A stretch of 64,000 nucleotides of DNA. Origin: JAGLON01 sp041394985 (GTDB lineage: Bacteria > Zixibacteria > MSB-5A5 > GN15 > JAAZOE01). The stretch covers positions 4,030,001-4,094,000 of the forward strand of contig JAWLBI010000001.1 in assembly GCA_041394985.1 (NCBI GenBank), given 5' to 3'. A model generated the notes under the pieces. That model made no database searches and was not told where the DNA came from. It was given only the letters and a program-made list of their open reading frames with translations. A program made the position numbers and the translations under genes. Shown one piece after another: positions 22,934 to 31,041 of the stretch (within the stretch, counting starts at the first letter, position 1; each line of letters opens with the position of its first letter).

Positions 22934-25063
22934 TTAAATACCTTCGGGCTTCACGAAAATCGATTCGTCAATCTTCCCGTTGATGGTCACGGCAGTCAAT
23001 TCCGTTTCGAGGACCATCGGACCGACATCGCGGCGCTGTTTCACAGGCACCTTAACGCCGGAATACGGTTTGAACTCATTGAACGTGGTGACGATTTCAC
23101 CGGGTCCCATCGGGGTCGATCCCGTATACTTCTGTCCTACGGGCAGCGAGGATTCCGGATTCACAAACATCGTGAATTGCGCACCGAGTTCAGTGAGGAA
23201 ATCAAGCCGGACGACCGGATTGTCGTTGAACGTATCGTCGCCGCGGAACGCCACTTTGTATGTCGGCTTATCGGCGCCGGCACAGATGGTGTAATAATCG
23301 CGCGACATATCTTTTTTCTGTTCTTCCAGATCATCCGCGGATTTCAGCATCGTCTGGCCCATACTCTTGGCCCAGCCGTCGACACCGTTGTACACATCGT
23401 ATTGTGTGTCCATCGGCGTTTTGATAATCGTCGCGACTTTGTTCGGCATGACGTTAATTTCTGAGACTTCCACCGTCATGGAACCCTGCGGCATGGTCAG
23501 CGTCAGTTTACCCTTCTGTTCCAGGGTTTTGATCTTTTTAAAATTGTCGACACCGCCGAGTGCCGCGACCATCTTGCCGAGCCACACCATACCCTCGGCC
23601 AGTTCTTCATCGGTGGCTTCGAATTCCTCTACTTCGGGACTCGGAATCGTGATATCGATTTCCTCGACTTCGCCGAATTCCGACAGCGGGCCGTCAAACC
23701 TCGAGGCATCACCGGTGACGAGAATGTGCATGTTATCCGGATTAAGTTTCCGCTTGGCAACATCGACGACATCCTGCGGCGTAACTTTTTCAACCTGCTC
23801 TTTAAGCTGCTGCAGATAATCCGACGGCATACCGTAGTAGTCGTAGGTCATCATACGACCGAGGACTTCATTCTTGGTATCGAAGTTGAACACATAGGAA
23901 TTAAGCCAGCCGTCTTTCGCCTTCTTCATTTCATCTTCGGTCGGCGGGACGGTTTGCATCGATTCGATCTGTTCCTTGATGACGCGGATGGCATCGATCG
24001 TGCTTTCCAGCTTGGTGCCGGCATAGGCATAGAAGAATCCCGGGCGATCATAATTGAACGTATAGCTGGCCTGCGCCGCATAGGCATAGCCTTTCTTGGT
24101 ACGGACATTGTCCGTAATGCGGCTGCCGAAACTTCCGCCGAGAACCGAGTTCATGACGATCGTGGCCGGATAGTCCGGATCACCCATCTTGCCGCCGATG
24201 TGTCCGACGAGTACATTCGATTGCGTAACGTCGGTCTTTTCGGCATAGTGAACGCCGGGTTTGAATTCGTATTCGACATCCGGCGGGTTCGGAATATCCA
24301 TTGTCCCGGCCGGCCAGTCGCCGAACTTTTCCTTCAGCAGTGCAATCATTTCGTCTTTATTGAAATCGCCGACTACACCGATCTGAATGTTATTCGGCTG
24401 CACGAGAAGCTGGTGGAACATGACGATATCGTTTTTCTTGACGGCATCGATCGTGGCATATTCCGGATATCGCGCATAGGGCGAATCATCGCCGTAAATC
24501 ACTTTGCGATACTCACGAATCGTGACGCCCATCGGATCGTCGTTGCGACGGGAGATGGTCGATTTCTGATTCGAGCGAGCCAGGTCGATTTTATCATCGG
24601 CGAAAACCGGGTTGCGCAGGACATCGGCGAGAATACCGATGATTTTATCTTTATATTCGGACAAACCGCCGGCTCCGGCAAAACCGGATACAACGTCGAT
24701 ACCGGTCTCGACATAGGCGCCGATGGCTTCGAGTTCGGCGTCGATTTCATCGCCGGTCATCGAGGTTGTTCCGCCGGTGCGCATCACTTCGCCGGTCATA
24801 TCGGCGAGGCCAAGTTTGCCCGGGGGTTCCAGGTAGCTGCCGCATTTGTTCAGCGATACCGTCACATTGAAGCGCGGCAGCGTGTGATCTTCAAGTAAGT
24901 AAATGGTCATGCCGTTATCGAGCACGACTTTATCCGGCTGCGGGACTTCTATTTTCCCCAGTTCCGGAAAATTCATATCCTTCATCTTGCTCTGAGCCGG
25001 CGACACCATGAAAACAACCATAGCGCACAGACACAGAAACAGCAGAGTTTTCGTATATTTCAT
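22934..25063 (-). CDS. M16 peptidase homologue, non-catalytic, with C-terminal LolA-like domain
   Basis: The 709-residue protein has a signal sequence and two M16 domains (about 30-250 and 255-470). At the place where active members have H-x-x-E-H it reads GLADMTGEVMR, so the zinc site is absent. The PTTEDEMKKAKDGWLNSYVFN region is typical of the second M16 domain. Residues about 480-709 are an extra domain, homologous to the stand-alone protein at 21995-22795. The gene follows the active M16 gene with a 12-bp gap. M16 peptidases often work as a catalytic/non-catalytic pair enclosing short peptides; this looks like such a pair in the periplasm. Confidence 0.85.
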   Translation of the reverse strand: MKYTKTLLFLCLCAMVVFMVSPAQSKMKDMNFPELGKIEVPQPDKVVLDNGMTIYLLEDHTLPRFNVTVSLNKCGSYLEPPGKLGLADMTGEVMRTGGTTSMTGDEIDAELEAIGAYVETGIDVVSGFAGAGGLSEYKDKIIGILADVLRNPVFADDKIDLARSNQKSTISRRNDDPMGVTIREYRKVIYGDDSPYARYPEYATIDAVKKNDIVMFHQLLVQPNNIQIGVVGDFNKDEMIALLKEKFGDWPAGTMDIPNPPDVEYEFKPGVHYAEKTDVTQSNVLVGHIGGKMGDPDYPATIVMNSVLGGSFGSRITDNVRTKKGYAYAAQASYTFNYDRPGFFYAYAGTKLESTIDAIRVIKEQIESMQTVPPTEDEMKKAKDGWLNSYVFNFDTKNEVLGRMMTYDYYGMPSDYLQQLKEQVEKVTPQDVVDVAKRKLNPDNMHILVTGDASRFDGPLSEFGEVEEIDITIPSPEVEEFEATDEELAEGMVWLGKMVAALGGVDNFKKIKTLEQKGKLTLTMPQGSMTVEVSEINVMPNKVATIIKTPMDTQYDVYNGVDGWAKSMGQTMLKSADDLEEQKKDMSRDYYTICAGADKPTYKVAFRGDDTFNDNPVVRLDFLTELGAQFTMFVNPESSLPVGQKYTGSTPMGPGEIVTTFNEFKPYSGVKVPVKQRRDVGPMVLETELTAVTINGKIDESIFVKPEGI

Positions 25064-25075
25064 CGTCCTTACCTC

Positions 25076-26584
25076 TTATTCTTCTACGGTTTCAATCGAC
25101 GCTACGGTCAGGTTCTTTACGGAGAACATGTTTTTGGCCACACGCTGAATATCTTCGGCGGTGATGGCATTGACCTTGTCGAGCGATTTAAACAACTCGC
25201 GCCAATCACCGAACAGCGTCTGATATGATGCCAGTGACTGAGCCATTCCATTGCGAGAACCGAGAGTATTGATGAGGTTGGCTTTCGCCCGCGCCTTGAT
25301 GTTTTCCAGCTCTTCGGCGGGGATTTCTTCATTGATCAGCTTGTCGATCTGATTGAGGACTTCCTTTTCGCACTCCTCGGCCGTGACATCCTTGGCCGGA
25401 ATAACAAAGATACCGAATGCGGTCGGATATTTATTACCGGGGAACGAGGCAAATGCCGAGGCATTCGTTGCGATTTTCATGTCGTTTACGAGGCTCTTGT
25501 ACAGAAGCGACGTTCTGCCCTGGCCGAGATAATCGGCGATGGCATCGTATACGGCATCCTCGGGATCCGTCGCGGCGGGACGATGATAACCCATGATCAG
25601 CATCGGCTGACTGGTTTCGGGAATCACGACGCGGCGCGTCGCCTTCTGTTCCGGTTCCACGATAATCAGATTATCGGGTTTGTCCACCTTGGGGAGTTTG
25701 CCGAAGTATTTTTCGGCATATGTCTTGACTTCCTTCGGATCGACATCACCGGCCATGACGGCAACCATGTTGGATGCGACATAGTATGTCCGGAAGTGAT
25801 TCAGCATATCTTCTTTGGTATAATGTTTGATTTCGCTCATCTCCCCGACCAGCGCCTGGCCGTACGGATGGGCGCGGAATGCGGCATGAAGGAATTCATC
25901 GACCATGCGGCCGGACGGATTCGATTCGACGCGCATGCGGCGTTCTTCGGTGATGACATCCCGCTCTTTATAAAACTGGCGGAATACCGGATCGGTAAAG
26001 CGGCTCGATTCGAGATAGAACCACAGTTCGAGTTTATTCGACGGGAAGGAATAATAGTAGGTCGTGTTGTCATAGCCGGTACCGGCATTGAGTCCGACGC
26101 CGCCTTCCTGTTCGACGATTGTCGAAAATTCATTGATATTGGCGAATGATTCGGCTTCTTCCTGCGCCGCCTTGAAATTTTCCGTCAGCGTCTGCAGTTT
26201 TACGGAATCAGCCTTGGCGCCTTTGCTCTGTTCGGCGCGAAGCTCGGCATAGATATTATCCAGCTTCTCTATCGCCTTGCGCTCTTTCTTTATGTCCTTG
26301 GTGCCGATTTCGGACGTACCCTTGAACGCCATGTGTTCCCAGAAATGGGACAACCCCATCGCTTCCTTGGGATCATTGACGCCGCCGACGTCGGCCTGTA
26401 AAACAAACGAGACCACGGGTGCGCTGTGGTCCTCCATCACGATAAATTTCATTCCATTGTCGAGCGTGAACTCAGTGATTTTATCCTCCACCGAGGTAAA
26501 ATCGAATGCGAGAGCGCTTTCACCCATAACTCCCAGACAAACGACGACCGTCGCAGTCACAAGAGCCTTCTTCCAATAGCTCAT
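25076..26584 (-). CDS. M16 zinc peptidase, catalytic subunit
   Basis: The protein has 502 residues from the ATG at 26584, which follows GGAGG; the longer frame from 26620 adds residues before the signal sequence. It has a signal sequence ending ALA, then FTLDNGMKFIVMEDHSAPVV and the inverted zinc motif HFWEH (GLSHFWEHMAF). The distal glutamate lies in the region around INEFSTIVEQEGGVGLNAGT. The second domain contains RRVVIPETSQPMLIMGYHRP. It would be exported and degrade peptides in the periplasm together with the non-catalytic partner encoded next. A Lys/Glu-rich helical insert of about 60 residues separates HxxEH from that region. Confidence 0.9.
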   Translation of the reverse strand: MSYWKKALVTATVVVCLGVMGESALAFDFTSVEDKITEFTLDNGMKFIVMEDHSAPVVSFVLQADVGGVNDPKEAMGLSHFWEHMAFKGTSEIGTKDIKKERKAIEKLDNIYAELRAEQSKGAKADSVKLQTLTENFKAAQEEAESFANINEFSTIVEQEGGVGLNAGTGYDNTTYYYSFPSNKLELWFYLESSRFTDPVFRQFYKERDVITEERRMRVESNPSGRMVDEFLHAAFRAHPYGQALVGEMSEIKHYTKEDMLNHFRTYYVASNMVAVMAGDVDPKEVKTYAEKYFGKLPKVDKPDNLIIVEPEQKATRRVVIPETSQPMLIMGYHRPAATDPEDAVYDAIADYLGQGRTSLLYKSLVNDMKIATNASAFASFPGNKYPTAFGIFVIPAKDVTAEECEKEVLNQIDKLINEEIPAEELENIKARAKANLINTLGSRNGMAQSLASYQTLFGDWRELFKSLDKVNAITAEDIQRVAKNMFSVKNLTVASIETVEE

Positions 26585-26626
26585 TGTTCCTCCATACGCA
26601 TATGTTCTATGTTGTGACATGTGTGT

Positions 26627-26654
26627 AATCTAAATCTTTATTCCGCGCAATCAA
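26627..26654 (-). promoter_or_regulatory. promoter of the M16 peptidase unit
   Basis: On the reverse strand TTGATT (26649-26654) and TAGATT (26627-26632) are 16 bp apart, 43 bp upstream of the start codon. Confidence 0.5.
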
Positions 26655-26663
26655 GAGATGTAC

Positions 26664-26697
26664 GTCTATAAATGCAAAAATGTTTAAATGTATAGAC
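26664..26697. other. inverted repeat upstream of the M16 promoter
   Basis: GTCTATA (26664-26670) and TATAGAC (26691-26697) form a perfect 7-bp inverted repeat separated by 20 AT-rich bases, just upstream of the M16 promoter and downstream of the SppA stop codon. It could be a regulator site or a weak terminator. Confidence 0.35.
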
Positions 26698-26701
26698 CTA
26701 C

Positions 26702-29134
26702 CTACTCTACCAGAATATCATACGGTATGCGATAGAAAATGTTTCCGCCGGAGGGCTCTTTCAGGACATTTTCCACCGGCGAACCGGGCGTGACCCAGTC
26801 CTGTATTTTCGTTCGCAAATAGGGGGGGATATCGAATGGGTTGCGGAATAGATAGTATTTTTCGGGCAGGAATTTCAACTCAATATTATTTTTATCTAAT
26901 CCCATATCACCCAGAAGGTTACCGAGCGCGTCCCACATCCCGCCCAGATTGTCGGTCAATCCGTTGGACGCGGCTTCAATGCCGGTCCAGACTTGACCGC
27001 GACCGAGGGCATTTACGGAATCCGACGAAATCGGTCGGACACCGGCCACTTTATCGACGAAATGGTCATAAAACAGCCATAACTGCGATTTCATTTTTTC
27101 GCGCTGTTCCTCGGTGTAAGGCTGAGACGATGAAAAAAACGCCGCATTTTTGCCGCGCTCGATGGTCTCGGTATAGATTCCGATTTTGTCGTACAATTCG
27201 GCGAAATTCACTTTGCCGCCGTACACTCCGATTGAACCGGTCAGGGAATTTTTATCCGCATATATCGGGCTGTTTATGGCTGCGATATAATAGCCGCCGG
27301 AAGCGGCAATATTTCCTATCGATATCACGACCGGTTTTTTCTGCGCCAGTTTTTCGATCTCGTGCCAGAGTAAATCCGCGGCGAGGGCATCGCCGCCGGG
27401 TGAATTGATGCGCAACAGCACGCCGTCGATATTCCTGTCGAAATAACAGCGGCGAACCGCGCCGATCATTTCATGCTCGCCGACTTTGGCGCCGCCCGAT
27501 TGTCCGGCGGTTATACCGCCATCGGCAATAATAACTCCGATGGTATGTTTTTCATCCCATGAATCATCGACGAAGGTTTCGGTACAATATGAATAGAACG
27601 ATTTTTGGCGTGACCAGTAGGAGTTTGGATTCTCGGCAAAGGCTTGCAGCGCCTCGTCAAGATACATCAGACTGTCGACTAAACCGAATTCGCGCGCCTC
27701 AAGCGAGGTCAGCGGCCCGCGGTCGATAATCGCTCTGACGGAATCATCGAACAGTCCGCGATTCGAGGCAATAACGGCCACGAAGTCATTGAACATGACA
27801 TCGAGCCAGCGATTGACCTGTTGCCGGTTTTCATCGGTCGGTTTGTCGAAGATATATGGTTCGGCAGCACTCTTGTATTCATCGACGCGCAGCAGTTCCA
27901 GTTCCACGCCGAGTTTATCCATGAGGCCTTTGTACATCATCAGTTCCACGCGCAGGCCGGTCAGTTTAACCGAGGACACGGGTGGAATGAAAACACTGTC
28001 TGCGATGCTTGCGACGAGATAGCTCAGGTTATTCGGCGCCGATAAGAAAGCGTAAATCGGTTTGTTTTTGGATTTGAAGTAATCCAGCGCATCAAGGAGC
28101 TCTTCCGCCTTAGCCATACCGCAGCGGAGAGTTTTTATATGCAGGAACAATCTGTCAATTTCATCGTCATCGGCCGCCCGACGAATTCCGTCAATGTAAT
28201 CGAAAAACCTCAGGGGCCGTTGTCCAAAAAAAGGTCTGTCCGGATTCTCGGGGAGTGTCCCGTCCAGTCCGACAGACAGAGTCTTGCGCTGCGGTTTGAT
28301 AACCGATGCCTGGCGACCTTTGACCGTGCCGACATACGATGTCGACAGGTAGGTCTTGCCGTCGCGCTGGAATTCCGTGCGATTCCCGACATAGGTATTG
28401 AAAATATTGACGCGGAATCCGAGGTTGAACCGGGAATGATTATCGAAGTCGGCATAGACGAACATGCCGGGTATCGGCCGCACCTCGATGCCGGTGCGAT
28501 AATCGGCCGATCGGAATGTTTCATTCTGCGTCATATCGACATCGAACGACAGCGTCACGAGGTCCCGATAAGCCCGCATGGCGACACCGTAGACGAAGCG
28601 CATATCGCTGCGCTCGCCGTTGATGCGGCTGCGGTTGAGATTTTCCGCCCGTCCTGCGATGGAGAAATTCTTCGTTTGCCGCACAAGCAGCGATACTGTC
28701 CAGAGATGGCGATGATGGAGATATCCGACGCTTTTTTTCATATAGCGATACGATATGCCGAATCCGGTGCGTCGGCCGCCGCCGAGGGCAAAGATAATTT
28801 CCTGGTGATCGTCGCCGTCGTAATTCAAGTGCCGATAGCCGATCCCCATCGCCCTGGTTGTCGTCACCGAGCCATAATCCCTGATGAGGCGATTTTGCCG
28901 GTGCGTAAATAACAAAACCGATCCCAACTGCCGCTGTCCCAATGCGGCGGGATTGGTCCACACGACATTCGGCCCGCTGGCCGAGGCAATCGGCGTATAA
29001 TAGAAAATTTCCTCGGGAAGAACGACTTCCTCGGCGCGAAGACATTCGGCTGCGAATCCCATACAACTCAGGATAGCGATTCCGAACAGAAGCATGAATC
29101 GGGATTTCACGATGATTCCTTTCTTTCGTGTCAT
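26702..29134 (-). CDS. sppA: outer-membrane-barrel / SppA (S49) peptidase fusion
   Basis: An 810-residue protein. After a signal sequence (about residues 12-34) a region to about residue 275 reads like a PorV/FadL-type beta-barrel (IASASGPNVVWTNPAALGQR at the start, then alternating strands such as FGISYRYMKKSVGY and FNLGFRVNIFNTYVGN). The rest is a tandem signal-peptide-peptidase SppA: the first S49 domain carries the lysine in RVDEYKSAAEPYIF and the second the serine in ISIGNIAASGGYYIAA, the expected Lys/Ser dyad. SppA degrades leftover signal peptides, normally from the inner membrane. A barrel fusion would place it at the outer membrane. The start codon overlaps the stop of the upstream gene (TAATG). 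Confidence 0.8.
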   Translation of the reverse strand: MTRKKGIIVKSRFMLLFGIAILSCMGFAAECLRAEEVVLPEEIFYYTPIASASGPNVVWTNPAALGQRQLGSVLLFTHRQNRLIRDYGSVTTTRAMGIGYRHLNYDGDDHQEIIFALGGGRRTGFGISYRYMKKSVGYLHHRHLWTVSLLVRQTKNFSIAGRAENLNRSRINGERSDMRFVYGVAMRAYRDLVTLSFDVDMTQNETFRSADYRTGIEVRPIPGMFVYADFDNHSRFNLGFRVNIFNTYVGNRTEFQRDGKTYLSTSYVGTVKGRQASVIKPQRKTLSVGLDGTLPENPDRPFFGQRPLRFFDYIDGIRRAADDDEIDRLFLHIKTLRCGMAKAEELLDALDYFKSKNKPIYAFLSAPNNLSYLVASIADSVFIPPVSSVKLTGLRVELMMYKGLMDKLGVELELLRVDEYKSAAEPYIFDKPTDENRQQVNRWLDVMFNDFVAVIASNRGLFDDSVRAIIDRGPLTSLEAREFGLVDSLMYLDEALQAFAENPNSYWSRQKSFYSYCTETFVDDSWDEKHTIGVIIADGGITAGQSGGAKVGEHEMIGAVRRCYFDRNIDGVLLRINSPGGDALAADLLWHEIEKLAQKKPVVISIGNIAASGGYYIAAINSPIYADKNSLTGSIGVYGGKVNFAELYDKIGIYTETIERGKNAAFFSSSQPYTEEQREKMKSQLWLFYDHFVDKVAGVRPISSDSVNALGRGQVWTGIEAASNGLTDNLGGMWDALGNLLGDMGLDKNNIELKFLPEKYYLFRNPFDIPPYLRTKIQDWVTPGSPVENVLKEPSGGNIFYRIPYDILVE

Positions 29135-30180
29135 TACCTATTGGGGCCGAGAATGATAATGTTTCCATCTCCTCGAGCCGTGAGGCGCACCTCTGCCTTG
29201 GCCGTGCCGACATCGAACTCGAGCCGGTCGTCATACACCAGCGTCGGTTCCATTTCAAACCCCTCGGCGTTTATCGTACTCTCCTCGCCTATTTTACAGA
29301 TAAAGGCCGCATCGACCTCCCCCTTGCACTCCACATGTATCGGGCCGTAATGGTTATTGACGCGCAGTCGGCCGTCGGTGAGGGAATCGAACATCAGTGT
29401 AATCGGCGCCGATACGTTTTTAATGCGGTTGCGCGACCCGGTCAGGGTCAACCGTTCGGCAATAATCTCGCTGTAGCTGGTACTGACTTCGAGTTCTCCG
29501 ATAAATCCGTCCATCTGGATATCGCCGTTGTCGTTGAGGATCGTCGCCGTCTCCTCTCCTGTTTTGATATTGTGCAATTTGATCCGGCCGTATTTATTCG
29601 TCGCCGAAAGTTTTCCGACGAGATTTCGCACGATGAGCGGCCGATTCGAGACTTTGATGTCGGCCGAACCGACGACATTGTCGACGGAGACCTGACTCAG
29701 CGATTCGGTAACATTGAATTCGCGAAACGGCCCGAAGGCTTCGATATCGAAATAGGCCGTGGCGATCGAGATTGCGCTGTTATCGGGTACCGTCAGGGTG
29801 ACCAAAAGAGAAACGGAATTGTTGGTACCGCTCCACGGTGCGCCGGCCGGTGCGCGCAGAGACACGACTACTTCGCCGTTGCGGCGATCGCACTCGACGG
29901 TAACAAGTCCGGCATAGCTTTTCGCCTCGGCTTCCGATGATGTCTTGATCCTTTTGACGTACTCGGTAGTGCACATATCGCCGCCGGTGACGATTTTTAT
30001 CTGCCCGCTCAGCGTCCCTGCGGCATTGACGACGATACGTTCGGTTTCGGATACGGCAATAGATACCGCCTCGGAACCGGACGTGTACACATCATTGTCT
30101 TTGCGCAGGACATTATCGCCCGACACGAATGCCGTACTCAAAAGACATATCACGAGCAACGTCATGAGTTGTTTTTTCAT
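29134..30180 (-). CDS. exported beta-helical adhesin-like protein (DUF4097-type)
   Basis: The protein has 348 residues from the ATG at 30180. It has a signal sequence (MKKQLMTLLVICLLSTAFVSG) followed by repeating short strands of the kind seen in DUF4097 putative adhesins: SVDNVVGSADIKVSNRPLIV, LSATNKYGRIKLHNIKTGEE, NDNGDIQMDGFIGELEVSTS and LTDGRLRVNNHYGPIHVE. This fold is a right-handed beta-helix of unclear function. The start overlaps the stop of the methyltransferase gene as ATGA and its stop overlaps the SppA fusion start, so the three are one coupled unit. Confidence 0.7.
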   Translation of the reverse strand: MKKQLMTLLVICLLSTAFVSGDNVLRKDNDVYTSGSEAVSIAVSETERIVVNAAGTLSGQIKIVTGGDMCTTEYVKRIKTSSEAEAKSYAGLVTVECDRRNGEVVVSLRAPAGAPWSGTNNSVSLLVTLTVPDNSAISIATAYFDIEAFGPFREFNVTESLSQVSVDNVVGSADIKVSNRPLIVRNLVGKLSATNKYGRIKLHNIKTGEETATILNDNGDIQMDGFIGELEVSTSYSEIIAERLTLTGSRNRIKNVSAPITLMFDSLTDGRLRVNNHYGPIHVECKGEVDAAFICKIGEESTINAEGFEMEPTLVYDDRLEFDVGTAKAEVRLTARGDGNIIILGPNR

Positions 30181-30968
30181 GCCCCAGCCTTTCCTTTTGC
30201 ATGAATCCAGAACATCAGCACCGTCCCGGCCATGGCGGCGTTTAAAGACTCTACCTTCTCCGACATCGGTATTTTCAATATCGTATCGGCGGTCTTCATA
30301 AACTCGGCCGATACGCCGTCGGCCTCGGAACCGACAACGAGGGCGACTTTTTCGGGTACCGCGGTTGAATCTCCGATTTCCCGCCCGGAGGCGTCCGCCA
30401 CACACAGCGAGTGGCCGGTTTCGCGCACGATATCCGCGATTCGATCGGCCGCGATATCCTCAATAAATTCAACCGAGAAAAACGCTCCCATGCTGGCGCG
30501 AATCGTCTTGGGATTCGTCATTTCGGCCGCGTTCGGCGTCATGAGAATCAGGGTAAATCCGAATGCCGCCGCCGAGCGCATGAGCGTTCCGATATTGCCG
30601 GGATCGCCGATATTGTCGCATATAAGAATTCTACGATGCCGGGTAAGCGTTTGTTGCTCAAGAGTCGGGGTCGGTTTTTTATAAATCGCGGCGATTCCCT
30701 GCGACGATTTGGTATCGGATATCCGCTCGATGTCTTTCGCCGAGACCTCGTCGATGCGAAAACCGCGCTTGTTGAAGTCAGTGATAAGAGCCTTTCCCCG
30801 CTCGGAGATGACCGCAGGCGAAAAAACGACCTGTTCGGGGCGATATGAGGACAGGAGCGACTCTTCGAGCAGCCGTATCCCCTCGCACAGAAATAAACCG
30901 CGCTCGGCGCGCCGTTTTTTCTGCTTCAGCTCAATTATTTCCTTAATTTCCGTCTTTGTCAAAGCCAC
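30177..30968 (-). CDS. TrmH/SpoU-family RNA 2'-O-methyltransferase
   Basis: A 263-residue SPOUT methyltransferase with GTG start. An N-terminal L30e-like substrate-binding domain (about 1-100) precedes the knotted SpoU domain. The three signatures are present: CDNIGDPGNIGTLMRSAAAF, ALVVGSEADGVSAEF and IPMSEKVESLNAAMAGTVLM. The family methylates the 2'-OH of rRNA or tRNA nucleotides; RlmB-like 23S rRNA modification is likely but the exact target cannot be told. It is the first gene of a unit with the adhesin-like and SppA-fusion genes and is divergent from the patatin gene. Confidence 0.9.
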   Translation of the reverse strand: MALTKTEIKEIIELKQKKRRAERGLFLCEGIRLLEESLLSSYRPEQVVFSPAVISERGKALITDFNKRGFRIDEVSAKDIERISDTKSSQGIAAIYKKPTPTLEQQTLTRHRRILICDNIGDPGNIGTLMRSAAAFGFTLILMTPNAAEMTNPKTIRASMGAFFSVEFIEDIAADRIADIVRETGHSLCVADASGREIGDSTAVPEKVALVVGSEADGVSAEFMKTADTILKIPMSEKVESLNAAMAGTVLMFWIHAKGKAGA

Positions 30969-30985
30969 GCAAACTTTATCCTTGA

Positions 30986-31014
30986 AATTTAGGTATAATC
31001 TGACAATATATCAA
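30986..31014 (-). promoter_or_regulatory. promoter of the TrmH-adhesin-SppA unit
   Basis: On the reverse strand TTGATA (31009-31014) and TAAATT (30986-30991) are 17 bp apart. A forward TATAAT at 30994-30999 in the same 73-bp spacer probably serves the divergent patatin gene. Confidence 0.5.
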
Positions 31015-31041
31015 GGAATCGAATTTGCACTCGGGGAGCAA

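Noticed and set aside
22934..25063. Calling this an active zinc peptidase
   Set aside because: The HxxEH motif is missing at the aligned position, so it is treated as the non-catalytic partner.
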